DNA from: Williamsia sp. 1135
GTDB lineage: Bacteria > Actinomycetota > Actinomycetes > Mycobacteriales > Mycobacteriaceae
Direction of reading: 5' to 3'
Assembly: GCF_002095395.1 (NCBI RefSeq)
Contig: NZ_MJEI01000084.1
Coordinates: 18,955-82,954, forward strand
DNA length: 64,000 nt
The translations under genes were made by a program, and so were the position numbers. Below the pieces are notes generated by a model. The model did no database searches, was not told where the DNA came from, and worked only from the letters and a program-made list of their open reading frames with translations. Of this stretch, positions 36,835 through 45,420 are shown piece after piece (position 1 is the first letter of the stretch; every line of letters begins with the position of its first letter).

Positions 36835-38322
36835 CTAAGCGTTCGGGTCGTATCCCATCGGCAAGATGACCGACTTGTGCTCGAGGTAGGACTCGAGGCC
36901 CTCGGGTCCGTTCTCACGGCCGATCCCGGAGTTCTTGTACCCACCGAAGGGGGAGCCCGGATCGATTGCGTACCAGTTGACGCCATAGGTTCCGGTGCGG
37001 ATCTGGGCCGCGATCTGCAGTCCGTGTTCGACGTCGGCGGTCCACACCGTACCTGCGAGCCCGTATTCGGAATCGTTGGCGATCGCGACCGCTTCCTCTT
37101 CGGTCTCGTAGTCGATCACCGAGATGACCGGTCCGAAGATCTCCTCCCGAGCAATGGACATGTCATTGGTGACGCCCGTGAAAATAGTTGGGCTCAAGTA
37201 GTATCCGGAATCGAGGCCTTCCGGCCGTACGCTGTCGAGGACCGCGGTGGCGCCGGCTTCTTTGCCCTGGCGGATGTAGTCCTCGACCTTGTTGCGCTGC
37301 TTCTCGGTGATCAGGGGTCCGAGCTGGGCCTCGGGATCGTCGGGCAGGCCCGGCTTGAGGAGTTTGGCCGCCTCGATCATCGCGGCGACGATCTCGTCGC
37401 GCTTGGCGCTCGGCACCAGGACGCGGGTCTGGGCGACGCACGCCTGGCCCGTGTTCATCAGGCCGGTGAACGTCAACATGCCTGCGATCTCGGCGGGATC
37501 GGCGTCGGCCAGCACGATGGCGGCAGACTTGCCGCCCAACTCCAGCGAGCAACGCTTGAGCTGCTCACCACATGCTGCACCGATCGCACGGCCGGCTGCG
37601 GTCGATCCGGTGAAGGTGATCTTGTCGACGTCGGGATGTGCGACGAGCGCCTTACCGGTGTCGGGGCCGCCGGGGATCACTGACAGAACCCCTTCTGGCA
37701 GGCCGGCTTCGGTGAACAATTCAGCGATGAGGTTCGCCGACAACGGCGTTTCGGGGGCAGGCTTGAGCACCACGGAACAGCCCGCCGACAGGGCGGGGCC
37801 CAGCTTGTTGCAGATGAGGAACAGCGGGACGTTCCAGGCCGTGATCGCGCCGACGACACCTACCGGCTCGCGGGTGATCTGAGTCTTGCCGAACAGGCCG
37901 TCGCGATACTCGTGCCACGTGTAATTGACTGCGGCCTTGGCGTATTCGCGTAGGACCCCGGTGGCCGGTAGCTGCTGCAGGGTCGCGACCGCCAGCGGGG
38001 GAGCGCCCATCTCGGACGACACCAGCTCGGCGATCTCCGCGCCGCGCTCGTCGATCAGATCGGCTACCTTCGCGACAACTGCGGCCCGGTCCTCGGGCGA
38101 GGTGTTCCGCCAGACACCGGAGTCGAAGGCGGCTCGCGCGGTCTGCACTGCGGTGTCCACGTCGGTGGCGTCGGCCAGTGGAGTGCTGCCGACGCGCTGC
38201 CCGGTTGCCGGCGAGTACACCTCGAGGACCTCGGCTGAATGTGGGGCGGTCCATTTGCCGCCGATGTAGAGCTCGGTGAAGTCATTCGAGGTCGTGGGCG
38301 CAGCGTGCGCGGTGTCCGTCAT
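36835..38322 (-). CDS. NAD(P)-dependent aldehyde dehydrogenase, KstR-controlled
   Basis: 495-residue aldehyde dehydrogenase with all family hallmarks: AWNVPLFLICNKLGPAL, ITFTGSTAAGRAIG (cofactor), the general base Glu in LELGGKSAAI and the nucleophile Cys in NTGQACVAQ, ending in FGGYKNSGIGREN. ATG at 38322 with a full KstR box 37 bases upstream. Being in the sterol regulon, it may oxidise a side-chain aldehyde (for instance the CYP125 C26 aldehyde, or an aldehyde released by Ltp3/Ltp4 retro-aldol cleavage). Both ideas are inference. It converges with the mce4 operon. Confidence 0.9.
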   Translation of the reverse strand: MTDTAHAAPTTSNDFTELYIGGKWTAPHSAEVLEVYSPATGQRVGSTPLADATDVDTAVQTARAAFDSGVWRNTSPEDRAAVVAKVADLIDERGAEIAELVSSEMGAPPLAVATLQQLPATGVLREYAKAAVNYTWHEYRDGLFGKTQITREPVGVVGAITAWNVPLFLICNKLGPALSAGCSVVLKPAPETPLSANLIAELFTEAGLPEGVLSVIPGGPDTGKALVAHPDVDKITFTGSTAAGRAIGAACGEQLKRCSLELGGKSAAIVLADADPAEIAGMLTFTGLMNTGQACVAQTRVLVPSAKRDEIVAAMIEAAKLLKPGLPDDPEAQLGPLITEKQRNKVEDYIRQGKEAGATAVLDSVRPEGLDSGYYLSPTIFTGVTNDMSIAREEIFGPVISVIDYETEEEAVAIANDSEYGLAGTVWTADVEHGLQIAAQIRTGTYGVNWYAIDPGSPFGGYKNSGIGRENGPEGLESYLEHKSVILPMGYDPNA

Positions 38323-38358
38323 TGGTCCTCCATTGGGTTATTGCTTTCGACCCAATGT

Positions 38359-38372
38359 TAGAACACGTTCCA
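38359..38372. promoter_or_regulatory. KstR operator before the aldehyde dehydrogenase
   Basis: TAGAACACGTTCCA fully matches TNNAACNNGTTNNA and lies 37 bases upstream of the ATG at 38322. It sits only 16 bases from the end of the PrsW-like gene. Confidence 0.85.
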
Positions 38373-38387
38373 GTTTTGCGGGAGGGG

Positions 38388-39545
38388 TTACAGGTTAGCG
38401 CGCAACCGCGCGATTTCGGAGCGAGACTGCACGACATCCGCGCTGTCCAGACCCTTGCTCGTTGCGATATCACTGCACAAGTCCAGAGCGCCGCGCACCA
38501 CGGGTTTGCGTCGACGACGCTCAGCTCGATCACCACCGGCTTTGACATAGCGACGTTGCTGTCGCCACCCGCCGGCGGCGGTCACTTCTTCGTCCGTGAG
38601 GACACCGGCCTCGACCTCGGGGCCCAGCACGTCGCGCACGAAATGAGCTTCGCGCGGGTGCGCCCAGACGAAAGCGATCCACAGCGCTGTCAACGCGAAG
38701 ACCACGCCACCTAAGAGCACGACAAACGTCAGAATCCCGTCCCCGCCCGAGATCGCCACCATCGAGTCCCAGACACCGTGAATGACGATCGGAGCGACGA
38801 TGAGCGCCAGGCCCCGCCAGATCCGTCGCGGTTGTGCAGGCGAGCCCAACAGGTAGATCACTCCGGCGCAGAACAACGCCGTGAACAGCGGGTGAGAGAT
38901 GACGTCGGAGTAGATCCGGGTGGCGATCGACCCCGCGAGACCGTCGGTCTGGTGGGCGCCGAAACCCTGCGTCGCGCCGACAATCGAGTAAAGGAAATCC
39001 TCACTCGTCTGGAATCCGAGACCGATGAACGCGCCCAGCAACAATCCGTCCGTGGGGGTCCGCACGAGTCGCGGCGCCAGGGCGATGAGAACGAGGATCC
39101 CGGCGCCCTTGGCCGTCTCCTCCACCAGCGGCGCCGACAGCCCGGCATGCCAGTCCTGGGCCCACACTTGCCCGAAGGCCTTGGCGTACAGCGAACCGAG
39201 CGCCGTGTTGCCTGGGATGGCGATGGCGAACGTCGCAGCCGTCGCACCCCAGATGAACGCGGTGGCAACCAGCTTGATGGGTTGACGTTCGTATCGGTCG
39301 ATGTGCCGGAACCACCAGCCCCAAATAAGCAGACTGACCACTGCGACTACCCCGGCAACCAGGAGTGCTCGACCGAAATACCCGGAGTAGGGACTGAACA
39401 TCTGCCATCCCTTGACGACTCCGGCCGTGCAGAGCCACAGGAAGATCCAGAAGACGACGTTGCGGGGCTGAAAGAAACGGAATTTCTCGCCCCAGGCAGT
39501 CTCTTCGAGCGCCTCGGTCCGGGCATCGATCAGCGTGGCGCTCAC
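38388..39545 (-). CDS. PrsW-family intramembrane metalloprotease
   Basis: 385-residue membrane protein with eight or so hydrophobic segments and the PrsW catalytic motifs: LVEETAKGAG (EExxK), FIGLGFQTSEDFLY, ISHPLFTALFCAG and VIHGVWDS, the His/Glu residues that probably bind zinc. A cytosolic tail of about 90 basic residues follows the last helix. PrsW enzymes cut membrane-bound anti-sigma factors in Bacillus; the target here is unknown. Its GTG start overlaps the stop of the upstream small membrane protein (GTGA), so they form one operon, and that partner is a candidate substrate or cofactor. Confidence 0.85.
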   Translation of the reverse strand: MSATLIDARTEALEETAWGEKFRFFQPRNVVFWIFLWLCTAGVVKGWQMFSPYSGYFGRALLVAGVVAVVSLLIWGWWFRHIDRYERQPIKLVATAFIWGATAATFAIAIPGNTALGSLYAKAFGQVWAQDWHAGLSAPLVEETAKGAGILVLIALAPRLVRTPTDGLLLGAFIGLGFQTSEDFLYSIVGATQGFGAHQTDGLAGSIATRIYSDVISHPLFTALFCAGVIYLLGSPAQPRRIWRGLALIVAPIVIHGVWDSMVAISGGDGILTFVVLLGGVVFALTALWIAFVWAHPREAHFVRDVLGPEVEAGVLTDEEVTAAGGWRQQRRYVKAGGDRAERRRRKPVVRGALDLCSDIATSKGLDSADVVQSRSEIARLRANL

Positions 39546-40189
39546 CGGGCGTCTCCTTCGGTGGTGCCGACACTGTCGATCATGGCGTCGATCTCCTGAC
39601 CACGGTTCGCCAGCTGGTCAGGCGGACCGACCACCTGCACTCGGATGCCGTCGCCGCGCGCGACGAAGGTTGTCACGGAGCCGGCAGCGCGAGGGGTGTC
39701 GAAACGGATCTGCACGCCAGAGAGGCCGCCCTCGGTGGTGACCGGCTCGCGAGACCCGGAGAGCGCAAGGACCGACTGACCGTAGGTCGCCGAATCCACG
39801 GCGTCGATCTGCGACAGCAGTTCGTCGGCGGTACCGCTGAACTTGTCGGCCTCGACAGCGAACGTGATGCCGCTCTGGGTCAGTACGACGGCCGGAAGAC
39901 TGTCGGATGCACCGCGTTCGCCGACGCGGAAGCCACTGTCGATGTTCCAGTCGGGCCCCACGGCGAGGGAGACCGTCGAAGTCACCTGCATCCGGTCACC
40001 GGCAGCGGTCGGATTGTCCGACGACACAGCCGAATCGATGGCGGGGACGATGATCGCCCACACCAGCCAGACCGCGAGTATGGCGGCGGCATAGGGGAAC
40101 ACGCGAGTGTCCAAGCCTAGAAAGCGGTGATCCGCCGGGGGACGGGCGCGATGATGTGCAGCGGGCGCACGGCCCGACCCTTCGTTCAC
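39542..40189 (-). CDS. Single-pass membrane protein paired with PrsW
   Basis: 215 residues. GTG at 40189 is chosen because it yields a short cytoplasmic arm (NEGSGRAPAAHHRARPP), one membrane helix (about 32-52, FPYAAAILAVWLVWAIIV) and an extracytoplasmic domain of about 160 residues (DRMQVTSTVSLAVGPDWNID...). The longer frame upstream overlaps the divergent methyltransferase gene antisense. No family recognised. It is translationally coupled to the PrsW gene. Only 28 bases separate its start from the divergent methyltransferase start, so the promoters must overlap. Confidence 0.7.
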   Translation of the reverse strand: MNEGSGRAPAAHHRARPPADHRFLGLDTRVFPYAAAILAVWLVWAIIVPAIDSAVSSDNPTAAGDRMQVTSTVSLAVGPDWNIDSGFRVGERGASDSLPAVVLTQSGITFAVEADKFSGTADELLSQIDAVDSATYGQSVLALSGSREPVTTEGGLSGVQIRFDTPRAAGSVTTFVARGDGIRVQVVGPPDQLANRGQEIDAMIDSVGTTEGDAR

Positions 40190-40217
40190 GAAACGATTCT
40201 GGCGTACCGTCGAAGCG

Positions 40218-41003
40218 GTGTCCAACGCGGAGCCGGAGCCTTCGATCGAGGCAATTGTGGCGCGCCTACGAGCCGCTGGTTGCGTCTTCGCCGAGGACGA
40301 GGCCCGGATCTTGATCGATGCAGCCGACGATGAGATCGGGCTGGAGCAACTCGTCGTGCGCCGCGTGGCGGGGGAACCGCTCGAGTACATCGTCGGCGGG
40401 ACCGAGTTCGGTGGGTTGATGATCGCGGTGGCGCCGGGCGTCTTCGTCCCGCGGCAGCGGTCGCTCCTGCTGGTCGAAACAGTGATCGATGTGGCCGGGC
40501 CGACTGCCCGGATCCTCGACCTGTGCTGCGGCTCGGCAGCGCTGGCAGCGGTTGTCGCCGACCGCCTACCGGACGCAACGGTCGCAGCGGCCGACATCGA
40601 TCCAATTGCAGTTGCCTGCGCGGAACTCAATCTGGCCGGCCGGGGACAGGTGTATCGCGGCGATCTGTTCAGCCCATTGCCGTCGGCACTGCGGGGCGCC
40701 CTCGACGTCGTCGTCTGCAACGCCCCGTATGTCCCCACTGCAGCCATCGCGACCATGCCTCCGGAAGCCCGAGATCACGAGCGGCGCGCCACACTGGACG
40801 GCGGCGAAGACGGATTGGACCTGCTGCGGAGGGTGGCAGTCGCTGCACCTCACTGGCTGTCACGGCCAGGCCATCTCGTGATGGAAATCGGTGACAGTCA
40901 AGTTGATTCGGCGACGACCATCTTCTCCGACGCCGGATTCACGCCGACGATCCGAACCGACCGCGAACGCGGTGCGATCGCGGTCGTCGGATCAGTGGAC
41001 TAG
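40218..41003 (+). CDS. PrmC-like protein-glutamine N5-methyltransferase paralogue
   Basis: 261-residue class I methyltransferase related to HemK/PrmC. It shows GTEFGGLMIAVAPGVFVPRQRS (the PrmC substrate-binding segment; here VPRQRS instead of VPRPET), SAM motif I ILDLCCGSAALAAVVA, and NAPYVP where PrmC has NPPY. The NAPY change marks a separate actinobacterial group of unknown substrate; genuine PrmC lies elsewhere in such genomes. GTG at 40218. Its stop overlaps the end of the convergent mhuD-like gene by four bases. Confidence 0.8.
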   Translation: MSNAEPEPSIEAIVARLRAAGCVFAEDEARILIDAADDEIGLEQLVVRRVAGEPLEYIVGGTEFGGLMIAVAPGVFVPRQRSLLLVETVIDVAGPTARILDLCCGSAALAAVVADRLPDATVAAADIDPIAVACAELNLAGRGQVYRGDLFSPLPSALRGALDVVVCNAPYVPTAAIATMPPEARDHERRATLDGGEDGLDLLRRVAVAAPHWLSRPGHLVMEIGDSQVDSATTIFSDAGFTPTIRTDRERGAIAVVGSVD

Positions 41004-41305
41004 GTGGGCTTGACGTCCAGTACGACTTCGAATTCGAGCAGGTCGGCGCCGCTGGACACCGGCTTGGCGCGTTCCCCGGCGTGTGCCTCCCGGGCGGGTC
41101 CGGCGGCCCAGGCCGCGAAGGCCTCTTCCGATTCCCATTGCGTCACCACGAAATAGCGATCGTCGCCCTTGACCGGACGCAGGAGCTGGAAACCGAGGAA
41201 ACCCGGAGACCCGTCCACGGAGTGCGCGCGATGCGCGAACCGCTTCTCCAACTCAGGTCCGGAACCTTCGGGAACGGAGATCGCGTTTATCTTCACAACA
41301 GCCAT
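41000..41305 (-). CDS. mhuD: MhuD-like haem-degrading monooxygenase
   Basis: 101-residue ABM-fold protein that matches M. tuberculosis MhuD (Rv3592, 105) nearly residue by residue at VVKINAI, ELEKRFAHRAH and SPGFLGFQLLRPVKG. The residues needed for haem breakdown in MhuD fall at the same numbers: Asn7, Trp66 and His75. MhuD releases iron from haem and yields mycobilins. It lies near the hydrolase, mutY and canB genes as in mycobacteria. Start ATG at 41305; convergent with the methyltransferase, divergent from the hydrolase. Confidence 0.92.
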   Translation of the reverse strand: MAVVKINAISVPEGSGPELEKRFAHRAHSVDGSPGFLGFQLLRPVKGDDRYFVVTQWESEEAFAAWAAGPAREAHAGERAKPVSSGADLLEFEVVLDVKPT

Positions 41306-41395
41306 GGCGTCACATTACCGCCGGAGGCCGCCACGCTGACGTCTGCCGCGAAGGTGCGATGCCGATGCTGTCCCGTCCGGATAACGTTCTACCTC

Positions 41396-42196
41396 GTGAG
41401 TGCGGACACAGGGTTCATCGACTACGGCGGGATGCCAGATCAGCCGCCGATCGTCCTGGTGCACGGGCTGATGGGTCGCGGACGTACGTGGCAGCGGCAG
41501 ATCCCCTGGTTGCGGCGGTACGGCCGGGTCTTCACCTTCGATGCGGCCTGGCACACCGGCCGCGACGTCGCACCGCCCGCGGCGCCGGAAGAGCTGTCCA
41601 CCGAGCGGTTCGTCGCCGATCTCGCCGAGGTGCTGACCTGGATCGACATGGGACCCGCGGTCCTCATCGGCCACTCGATGGGCGCATTGCATTCCTGGTG
41701 CGTGGCAGCGGAGTACCCGGAATTGGTATCGGCGCTCGTCCTCGAGGACACGGCGCCTGACTTCCGGGGTCGCACCACCGAGGGCTGGCAGCCCTGGTTC
41801 GACTCGTGGCCGCCCGAGTCCAAGTCCCTGAAGCACGCGCAGGAGATGTTCGGCGACATCGCCGGGCGCTATTTCTACGAGGCGTTCGACGACGGAGTCC
41901 TGCACGGCCGGCTCGACATATGGGCGCAAATCGCCGAAGAGTGGGGCCAACGGGACTTTTGGGACCAGTGGCACCAGATCTCGGCGCCGAGTCTGCTGAT
42001 CGAGGCAGGCAACAGCGTCGTCCCACCGGGTCAGATGGCGGGGATGGCCGAATCGAAGGACAACTCGACCTACATCAAGGTTGGCGGTGCGAGCCATCTC
42101 GTGCACGACGACGCCCCGGACGAGTACCGCGGTGCCGTCGAGGCGTTCCTGTGCGGACGGCCTGCGTCTTGGCGGAGCAGGCACCTCAAACCCTGA
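41396..42196 (+). CDS. Alpha/beta hydrolase (Rv3591c-like)
   Basis: 266-residue alpha/beta-hydrolase. Oxyanion loop VLVHGLMGRGRTW, nucleophile Ser94 in GHSMGAL, and His near the end in GGASHLVHDDAP. GTG at 41396 gives the compact fold; the longer frame reaches into mhuD antisense. In M. tuberculosis Rv3591c is the neighbour of mhuD, so the pair is conserved, but the substrate is unknown. Its 3' end overlaps the convergent GT-C gene by 11 bases. Confidence 0.82.
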   Translation: MSADTGFIDYGGMPDQPPIVLVHGLMGRGRTWQRQIPWLRRYGRVFTFDAAWHTGRDVAPPAAPEELSTERFVADLAEVLTWIDMGPAVLIGHSMGALHSWCVAAEYPELVSALVLEDTAPDFRGRTTEGWQPWFDSWPPESKSLKHAQEMFGDIAGRYFYEAFDDGVLHGRLDIWAQIAEEWGQRDFWDQWHQISAPSLLIEAGNSVVPPGQMAGMAESKDNSTYIKVGGASHLVHDDAPDEYRGAVEAFLCGRPASWRSRHLKP

Positions 42197-43688
42197 CGGC
42201 CTTGATCACCTGACTCTGATTGAACTGCCAACGTTCGATCAGTCGGAAACCGAGAGCGGCAGGCACGAAAAATGCTGGATGACGGGCGAACTGAGGTCCC
42301 GGAGGCAGGGCGATCCCGGATTCGCGGTCGGTGAGCGTCGGATCCTTTTGCGAGACTGTCCAGATCACCTCGCAGGCCGCGATCTGCTCGCGCACCCGAT
42401 CAGGTGGCAGGTTCTGATCCCACATCTTGCCGGTGGCACTGCCGCGTTTGCCGAGTCCGACGTCGACCATCGCATCGAACACGTCGGGGCGACTGGCGGT
42501 CATCGCTCTGATCGGTCCCGGCTTCCAGGTGACCGTATCGTCGAGCAACAGGCAGTCGCCCGGTCGGGCCTGTGCGTCGAGCAATGCGGCGACGTCACTG
42601 AAATCCATGCCCAACTTGGCGTGCTCGGTCCGTTGGTGCAGGTAGATCGGGGCCGCCGATGCTACGACGAGGCCGATACAGACGCCGACGCCGACCACGC
42701 TGCGGGTGAGGTTGTGGATGCTCAGGGCGAGGACGATCGCCAGACCCGGGGCAGTGAACGATAGGTATTTGTCGAGATAGATCGGGTCCGACACGGCCGA
42801 ATAGAGCAGGATCGCCGCGGTCGGCACCGCCATCCACGCCACGGCGAAGATCCAGAGTTGTCGGTACGGGTTCGCCGACCATCGCCGCAGCGGCTCATGG
42901 CCGACCACGACGGCCGCCGACACCAGAATCGCCGCCGCGACAACAAACAACGACGAGTTGTCGGCGTACTGCCGAGCCACCCGGATCGGGGTCGGGAAGC
43001 CGAGGTCGGATATCCAGCCGACCTGACCGGATTGGGTACTGACGAACCAGACGAACGGTGCCGATATGAGCACGGCCGGCCCTGCGGAGCAGAGGAATCG
43101 GATCCGCGTGCGCCTCTCGGTGCCCATCGCCGCAAGCATGATGGCGTGTACCGGGACCAGCAGCACGGTGTAGACGAACAGCAGGCAGCCGACGACGATG
43201 AGCACGGCGTAGCCCAGCCACCGGATGCGCGAGCCCGATCGGACGGCGCCGACGAAGGAGAGCCCGAGGCAAGCCGCGAGCAACATCGTGAAGCTGTACG
43301 AGCGGACCTCGATTGCCGCCCAGGTGACCTGGGGGATCAGACCGAAGAGCAGGCCCGCGATCAGCCCGATCCGTCGACCCGCGAATCCCGAGACCAGCAC
43401 GACGAGGGCGGCGGCTGTTGCCGAGACCGCGAGCAGACCGGGGATCCGTGCCCACCCCTCGGTGGCGGGTACGAGCTCGAACCAGCGACCCATGATCGTG
43501 TAATACACGCCGTGCACGGCGTCGAGACTGTGCACTAACTCCCACAACTCGCCGACGGTCCTGGTCGAACCGGACACGGTGGCGGCCTCGTCGGACCAGA
43601 ACGACGGAGTCGGGAGGCGCACCGCGGAGATGGCCAATGCGGTGGCGGCCGCGATCGCCGGGTAGGTGAAGCGAGGGGGCGGGCGCAC
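42186..43688 (-). CDS. GT-C type membrane glycosyltransferase
   Basis: 500-residue integral membrane protein. It has an N-terminal helix, then the extracytoplasmic SFWSDEAATVSG with the Asp-Glu pair typical of polyprenyl-phosphate-sugar-dependent GT-C enzymes, nine to eleven further hydrophobic segments, and a soluble C-terminal domain of about 140 residues (CLLLDDTVTWKPGPIRAM...). It probably transfers mannose or another sugar from a lipid carrier on the outer face of the membrane. Acceptor unknown. It is followed by mutY upstream on the same strand (22-base gap). Confidence 0.75.
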   Translation of the reverse strand: MRPPPRFTYPAIAAATALAISAVRLPTPSFWSDEAATVSGSTRTVGELWELVHSLDAVHGVYYTIMGRWFELVPATEGWARIPGLLAVSATAAALVVLVSGFAGRRIGLIAGLLFGLIPQVTWAAIEVRSYSFTMLLAACLGLSFVGAVRSGSRIRWLGYAVLIVVGCLLFVYTVLLVPVHAIMLAAMGTERRTRIRFLCSAGPAVLISAPFVWFVSTQSGQVGWISDLGFPTPIRVARQYADNSSLFVVAAAILVSAAVVVGHEPLRRWSANPYRQLWIFAVAWMAVPTAAILLYSAVSDPIYLDKYLSFTAPGLAIVLALSIHNLTRSVVGVGVCIGLVVASAAPIYLHQRTEHAKLGMDFSDVAALLDAQARPGDCLLLDDTVTWKPGPIRAMTASRPDVFDAMVDVGLGKRGSATGKMWDQNLPPDRVREQIAACEVIWTVSQKDPTLTDRESGIALPPGPQFARHPAFFVPAALGFRLIERWQFNQSQVIKAVRV

Positions 43689-43710
43689 CGGAGCAATCTA
43701 TCCTGGCGGC

Positions 43711-44604
43711 TCAGCCCTCGCCCGCGAGCGCGAATCGGCCGTCGGCGGTGATCTCGGCGAGGCCGTCGACCAGAAGCGAATCGAGTGCCCGATCGCGCTG
43801 GCCGGTGTCCTTGGTCCACACGATGTCGAGCTGATCTCGCGGGACGGGAATGTCGCTGCCGCGCAACACATCGAGCAGGAGGCCACGGACCTGCCGGTCG
43901 GTGCCTGCGAACTTCTGTACCTTCCGGGCCGGCCCGGAATGCGCCGGCGACCCCGCTGCCACCCACCGGCAGTCGGTCAGTGGGCAGCGCTCGCACCGCG
44001 GATTTTTCGCGACACACACGAGTGCCCCGAGTTCCATCAGGGCGGCCGAGAAGCGTGGGGCGCGAGAATCATCGGGCAGCAGCAGTTGGGCGTCGACGAG
44101 ATCAGCGCGGGCCGGATTGCCTGGTTCAGCGCGGCCATGGACCGCCCTGGCGATCACTCGTCGCACGTTGGTGTCGACCACTGGAACGGACTGTCCGTAG
44201 GCGAAGCAGGCGATTGCTCGCGCTGTGTAATCGCCGATTCCGGGCAGGGTCAGCAGCACGTCCACGTCCGAGGGCACCACGTCGCCATGGTCGGCGGCCA
44301 GGACCGCGGAACAGGCGTGCAGCCGCATCGCCCGCCGCGGATAACCGAGCTTGCCCCACGCGCGCACCACCTCGCCGACCGACGCAGCCGCCATGGCTGA
44401 AGGCACCGGCCACCGCTCGACCCACTGCTCCCAGATGGGCGCCACCCGCGACACCGGGGTCTGCTGCAGCATGATCTCGCTGATCAGGATGTGCCAGGCG
44501 GACACCTCGTCCCGGCGCCACGGCAGGTCCCGCTCGGCGACGTCGAACCAGCCGAGGAGCTTGCTCGGCGCGACGGGATCGGGACGAGGCACAATGTCAC
44601 CCAT
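43711..44604 (-). CDS. mutY: A/G-specific adenine glycosylase MutY
   Basis: 297-residue DNA glycosylase that removes adenine opposite 8-oxoguanine. ISEIMLQQTPVSRV carries the catalytic Glu. LPGIGDYTARAIACFAYG is the helix-hairpin-helix, followed by VDTNVRR with the catalytic Asp. CVAKNPRCERCPLTDC binds the 4Fe-4S cluster (C-x6-C-x2-C-x4-C, the spacing also seen in mycobacteria). The C-terminal part is a short WHL-type domain, smaller than in E. coli, as usual for this group. If ATG at 44604 is the start, it shares bases with the divergent canB start; GTG at 44592 is an alternative. Confidence 0.93.
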   Translation of the reverse strand: MGDIVPRPDPVAPSKLLGWFDVAERDLPWRRDEVSAWHILISEIMLQQTPVSRVAPIWEQWVERWPVPSAMAAASVGEVVRAWGKLGYPRRAMRLHACSAVLAADHGDVVPSDVDVLLTLPGIGDYTARAIACFAYGQSVPVVDTNVRRVIARAVHGRAEPGNPARADLVDAQLLLPDDSRAPRFSAALMELGALVCVAKNPRCERCPLTDCRWVAAGSPAHSGPARKVQKFAGTDRQVRGLLLDVLRGSDIPVPRDQLDIVWTKDTGQRDRALDSLLVDGLAEITADGRFALAGEG

Positions 44605-45256
44605 GGCTCAGACAACTCCGGCGCAGGCGTGGAAACAGCTGCGCGAAGGCAACGAACGTTTCGTGGCAGGCAAGTCGGCTCATCCCAGCCAGGGTATCGA
44701 GGACCGCCACCGGCTCACCGGCGGCCAGCATCCCAAGGCGGTGCTGTTCGGCTGCGCCGACTCGCGCGTGGCCGCCGAGATCATCTTCGACCAGGGACTC
44801 GGCGACATGTTCGTCATCCGCACGGCCGGTCACGTCATCGACTCGGCGGTGCTGGGTTCGATCGAGTACGCGACCGAGGTGCTCGGCGTGCCGCTAATCG
44901 CGATCCTCGGCCACGACAGCTGTGGTGCGGTCCGCGCGACCCTGGACGCACTCGACGACCTCCAGATCCCCGGCGGCTTCATCCGCGACGTCGTCGAACG
45001 CGTGACCCCGAGCATCCTGGCCGGCCGCAGCGAAGGCCTCACCCGCGTCGACGAGTTCGAGGCGCGCCACGTGAAAGAGACCGGGCGGCTGATGGTCCAG
45101 CGCAGTCGTTTCATCGCAGACCGCGTCGAGAAGGGTGAGGTCGGCATCGTCGGCCTGACGTACGAGCTGTCCGAGGGCAAGGTTCGGCTGAACGGCACCC
45201 TGGGCGACGTCGGCGAAGACGCCAGCGACCCGGAGACGCCCAGCCTCAACGCCTAG
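44603..45256 (+). CDS. canB: Beta-carbonic anhydrase
   Basis: 217-residue beta-class carbonic anhydrase interconverting CO2 and bicarbonate. The zinc ligands Cys51 (FGCADSRVAAE, with Asp53/Arg55), His104 and Cys107 (GHDSCGAV) are intact. It corresponds to M. tuberculosis CanB (Rv3588c), also next to mutY. ATG at 44603 lies in a CCATGG that also contains the mutY start on the other strand, so the two messages begin back to back. A 35-bp tandem repeat follows the stop. Confidence 0.93.
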   Translation: MAQTTPAQAWKQLREGNERFVAGKSAHPSQGIEDRHRLTGGQHPKAVLFGCADSRVAAEIIFDQGLGDMFVIRTAGHVIDSAVLGSIEYATEVLGVPLIAILGHDSCGAVRATLDALDDLQIPGGFIRDVVERVTPSILAGRSEGLTRVDEFEARHVKETGRLMVQRSRFIADRVEKGEVGIVGLTYELSEGKVRLNGTLGDVGEDASDPETPSLNA

Positions 45257-45353
45257 TCGAGCTCCGCTGCGCTGCGTCTCACACCACCGGTTCGAGCTCC
45301 GCTGCGCTGCGTCTCACACCACCGGTTCGAGCTCCGCTGCGCTGCGTCTCACA
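45257..45353. repeat. 35-bp tandem repeat after canB, 2.8 copies
   Basis: The unit begins TCGAGCTCCGCTGCGCTGCG and ends TCTCACACCACCGGT. Copies are 45257-45291, 45292-45326 and a partial 45327-45353, with no mismatch seen. It begins one base after the canB stop codon. The core CGAGCTCCGCTGCGCTGCG can fold on itself. Confidence 0.85.
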
Positions 45354-45420
45354 GGCCCCGATATGCGACACGCCGGGTCTGGTGACCCGGTGTGTGGCTA
45401 CCGGCCACTAGCGTCAGGGT

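Noticed and set aside
41383..41394. GATAACGTTCTA as a KstR box before the alpha/beta hydrolase
   Set aside because: AAC and GTT share a base with no two-base spacer, so TNNAACNNGTTNNA is not met, and the hydrolase is not a sterol gene.
45257..45353. CRISPR array
   Set aside because: The 35-bp copies adjoin directly with no spacers, there are fewer than three full copies and no cas genes are present.
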